DNA of 7,124 nucleotides from an uncultured Oscillospiraceae bacterium. GTDB lineage: Bacteria > Bacillota > Clostridia > Oscillospirales > Oscillospiraceae. The first letter of the stretch is position 1. The number at the start of each line of letters is the position of its first letter. A program made the translations under genes and the position numbers. The notes beneath the pieces were generated by a model. The model was not told the DNA's origin, ran no database searches, and was given only the letters and a program-made list of their open reading frames with translations. The DNA lies in contig CAKUND010000100.1 in the NCBI GenBank assembly GCA_934668295.1, positions 1-7,124 of the forward strand, written 5' to 3'. Below are positions 5,360 through 7,124 of the stretch, one piece after another.

Positions 5360-6439
5360 CTACTTGATGCAGGTATGCTTTTTGTAGCCGTATTCCTCCG
5401 CTTCCTCGACGGAGTTGAAATAAATGCGGTTGTCCTCGCCCGGGAGCTTGGCGCACTTGGCGCTGTGGACGATCATGGAGCTTCGGTTGCCGATGAACGG
5501 CGCGTCCTTGCCTGCCGCAGGCTCCCGGCTGGTGGGATCTGTCGTGATGGACAGCGTTTCCCCGTCGGAGACGATGATGATCTCGCCCTGTGTGTCGGTA
5601 CGGTAAATTTCCGCGTTCAGCGCCTCCAGACGTGCCAGCACGTCCGCGCCGGGATGACCGTAGTCGTTGTCTTCTCCGACGCTGATGACCGCCACAGAGG
5701 GCTGCACAGCCGTCAGGAACGCCTCGGACGAGCTGGTCGGGCTGCCGTGGTGCCCGGCCTTCAGAACGTCTGCGCGCACATCCGCGCCGGATTCCAGCAG
5801 ATCACCCTCGGCCTTCTGCTCCATGTCGCCCGTAAACAGGAAGCTCGTCTCGCCGTAGTCGACGCGCAGAACCAGACTGCCGTTATTGGGATCGGAATAT
5901 TCCTGCACCGGCCCGATGACCGTCACGACCGCGCTGCCGAGGCTCCAGTGCGTGCCGGTCTGCGGCACCTCGATCTGCTTGCCCTGCTCCTCCGTATACT
6001 TGACCACGTTGGAGAAAACCTTCGTCGTATACTCCGTCACGCTGGAATAGACGTGCTCTGCCGGGTACTTTGCCAGCACGGCGGCCAGTCCGCCGCAGTG
6101 ATCCTCGTCCGGGTGCGTGTTGACCACATAGGTCAGCTCCGTCACGTCCAGCCGGTTCAGACGGGACACCAGAAACTGTCCCTCCTCGACCGGCCCGCCG
6201 TCGATGAGCATCGTGTCGTCCCCGCAGGAAAGCAGGATGCTGTCTCCCTGTCCAACGTCGAGAAAGCGCACCGTCAGCGTCTCACCGGACGGCGCCTTCT
6301 GTACCTGTGACGGCTGCGCGGGCTGTTCCTCCGTCTTATCGCCCAGATACTGCACCGCAAACACAGCGGCAAGCACCAGCAGCAGCACCACCCACCATGG
6401 GAGCTTTTTGCCCGTCTGTTTTTTTCTCTTTCCGGCCAT
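5360..6439 (-). CDS. Membrane-anchored ComEC/Rec2-like metallo-beta-lactamase-fold protein
   Basis: The 359-residue protein has a basic N-terminus, one membrane segment (13-31) without a lipobox, a low-complexity linker (34-52), then an extracellular metallo-beta-lactamase-fold domain of the type found at the C-terminus of the DNA-uptake protein ComEC. Motifs are FLDVGQGDS (59-67), LIDGG (78-82), NTHPDEDHCGG (107-117, with H109, D113 and H114), FTGD (202-205), KAGHHGS (227-233) and SVGEDNDYGHP (253-263). The C-terminal 45 residues, starting FIGNRSSMIVHSAKCAKLP (315-333), match the small Ada-like metal-binding module often fused to such secreted enzymes, with candidate ligands H325, C329, H355 and C357. 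Secreted phosphodiesterase or nuclease activity is plausible but unproven; the DNA-channel part of ComEC is missing. SD GGAGGG precedes the ATG by 6 bases. It is the first gene after the ribosomal operon terminator and may be co-transcribed with the kinase module. Confidence 0.88.
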   Translation of the reverse strand: MAGKRKKQTGKKLPWWVVLLLVLAAVFAVQYLGDKTEEQPAQPSQVQKAPSGETLTVRFLDVGQGDSILLSCGDDTMLIDGGPVEEGQFLVSRLNRLDVTELTYVVNTHPDEDHCGGLAAVLAKYPAEHVYSSVTEYTTKVFSNVVKYTEEQGKQIEVPQTGTHWSLGSAVVTVIGPVQEYSDPNNGSLVLRVDYGETSFLFTGDMEQKAEGDLLESGADVRADVLKAGHHGSPTSSSEAFLTAVQPSVAVISVGEDNDYGHPGADVLARLEALNAEIYRTDTQGEIIIVSDGETLSITTDPTSREPAAGKDAPFIGNRSSMIVHSAKCAKLPGEDNRIYFNSVEEAEEYGYKKHTCIK

Positions 6440-6466
6440 TTCCTGCCCTCCGCTCTCTTTTTTTCT

Positions 6467-6495
6467 ATTTTACAACAGTTCTGCGTGCTTTTCCA
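6467..6495 (-). promoter_or_regulatory. Sigma-A-type promoter of the four-gene unit
   Basis: On the minus strand TGGAAA (6495-6490, four of six consensus) is followed after 17 bases by TAAAAT (6472-6467, five of six). It lies directly downstream of the rplQ terminator and about 28 bases before the ATG at 6439. No equally good promoter fits in the 22-base gap before the kinase gene, so the module may be driven from here, although internal promoters cannot be excluded. Confidence 0.55.
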
Positions 6496-6499
6496 GCGC

Positions 6500-6547
6500 A
6501 AAAAAGAACCCCCTCGGTTTGAAGCCGAAGGGGATACTCTTTTTTCA
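6500..6547 (-). terminator. Strong intrinsic terminator after rplQ
   Basis: On the minus strand CCCCTTCGG (6533-6525), a seven-base loop and CCGAGGGGG (6517-6509) form a nine-pair stem with one G-T pair, followed at once by TTCTTTTTT (6508-6500). The other side carries CTTTTTT on the plus strand (6541-6547 region), so it may work in both directions. It closes the ribosomal protein operon. Confidence 0.85.
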
Positions 6548-6556
6548 GGGACCGAA

Positions 6557-6898
6557 TCAGACCAATTCGATAACGGCCATCTCGGCTGCGTCGCCGCGGC
6601 GGGGCCCGATGCGGGTCACGCGGGTGTAGCCTCCGTTGCGCTCAGCGTACTTCGGAGCGATCTCCTCGAACAGCTTGTGCGCGACGTCTTCCTTGGTGAT
6701 ATAAGCCAGAGCCTTGCGGTAATTGGCCAGACCCTTCTTCTTGCCAAGGGTGATCATCTTCTCGACGACGGGCTGGACTTCCTTCGCGCGGGTAAAGGTC
6801 GTCTCCATCTTGCCGTTCTCGAGCAGGTATGTGGTCATAGCCCGGAGCATCGCCTTGCGCTGGTCGCTGGTTCTGCCGAGCTTTCTGGTACCAAACAT
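6557..6898 (-). CDS. rplQ: 50S ribosomal protein L17 (bL17)
   Basis: The product is a complete 113-residue L17, a usual length for Firmicutes. It opens [19 protein letters not shown] with the conserved LGR...HR/QRKAMLR start, continues with [20 protein letters not shown] (23-42) and [10 protein letters not shown], and ends [19 protein letters not shown]17 is a large-subunit protein near the peptide exit tunnel. AGGAGG about 10 bases upstream supports the ATG. It follows rpoA by 34 bases, the standard order at the end of the alpha operon, and is followed by a strong terminator. Genes often found next in other Firmicutes (the ECF energy-coupling genes, truA, rplM, rpsI) are not here. Confidence 0.98.
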   Translation of the reverse strand: MFGTRKLGRTSDQRKAMLRAMTTYLLENGKMETTFTRAKEVQPVVEKMITLGKKKGLANYRKALAYITKEDVAHKLFEEIAPKYAERNGGYTRVTRIGPRRGDAAEMAVIELV

Positions 6899-6932
6899 AG
6901 GGTTACTTCCTCCTTCTTTGAAAGGTTATCGC

Positions 6933-7124
6933 TTAATTATTAGAGTTTGCGGAATCGTCGCTTGCCAGACTCAGACCCATCATTGCGAGCTTGTTCTGAA
7001 CCTCCTCGAGCGACTTCCGGCCCATGTTGCGTACCTTCATCATATCCTCGCCGGTTCTGGAGATCAGATCCTCGACGTTGTTGATGTTGGCGCGCTTGAG
7101 GCAGTTGAAGCTGCGTACAGACAG
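6933..7124 (-). CDS. rpoA: RNA polymerase alpha subunit, C-terminal domain (partial)
   Basis: Only the last 63 codons are in the window; the gene continues beyond the right edge. The translation [20 protein letters not shown] and the following [32 protein letters not shown], split across the domain, is the helix-hairpin-helix alpha C-terminal domain, which contacts UP elements and activators. It ends with a short polar tail ([12 protein letters not shown]) at TAA 6935-6933. Order rpoA-rplQ is conserved across bacteria. Confidence 0.97.
   Translation of the reverse strand: MSVRSFNCLKRANINNVEDLISRTGEDMMKVRNMGRKSLEEVQNKLAMMGLSLASDDSANSNN

Noticed and set aside
3475..5367. 630-codon open frame on the plus strand antisense to the sensor kinase
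   Set aside because: It is a shadow of the kinase gene in GC-rich DNA. Its translation is rich in Arg, His and Leu, without recognisable motifs, while the minus-strand frame has all kinase motifs.
1..7124. CRISPR array, tRNA or rRNA genes, phage or plasmid functions
   Set aside because: No spaced direct repeats, tRNA-like cloverleaf or mobile-element protein is visible by reading both strands.

Overview
The window looks like chromosomal DNA from a Gram-positive, moderately GC-rich Clostridia, most likely a gut Oscillospirales/Ruminococcaceae-type bacterium. Three things suggest this: strong Shine-Dalgarno sequences before nearly every gene, protein families typical of that group (YesM/YesN two-component proteins, a ComEC-like secreted hydrolase, a DtxR-type regulator), and a GTAGGGGC-type intergenic inverted repeat of a kind I associate with these genomes. 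The taxonomic call is inference.

Layout from right to left along the minus strand. The window opens at its right edge with the 3' end of rpoA, followed by rplQ and a strong hairpin terminator. This is the normal tail of the ribosomal protein operon. Directly after the terminator is a sigma-A-like promoter, then four co-directional genes with gaps of 16 to 44 bases: a membrane-anchored ComEC-like metallo-beta-lactamase-fold protein, a YesM-type sensor histidine kinase, a lipoprotein solute-binding protein, and a YesN-type AraC response regulator. The binding protein sits between kinase and regulator, and no permease gene accompanies it. This suggests a three-component extracellular ligand-sensing module, probably for a sugar or oligosaccharide, rather than a transport operon.

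The left third holds a different, convergent unit. A multi-pass membrane protein (plus strand, possibly ECF S-component-like) is divergent from a small DtxR/MntR-like regulator (minus strand). Their 189-base intergenic region carries a near-consensus promoter for the regulator, an extended -10 promoter for the membrane protein, and four TTAG/CTAA half-sites over and next to the regulator promoter that resemble half of the classical DtxR box. By my by-eye alignment the regulator has lost the metal-ligand residues of MntR, with cysteines in two of those positions. Immediately downstream of it, with a good SD but an ATA codon where ATG is expected, lies a possible 38-residue membrane microprotein whose stop codon falls in the loop of a terminator-like hairpin. 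Next to that hairpin's T-run is a 105-base element with long terminal inverted repeats. I see no gene in the first 130 bases.

The most interesting part of the window is this left unit: ligand-less DtxR-like regulator, possible microprotein, putative operator array and divergent membrane protein. The kinase/binding-protein/regulator module comes second.
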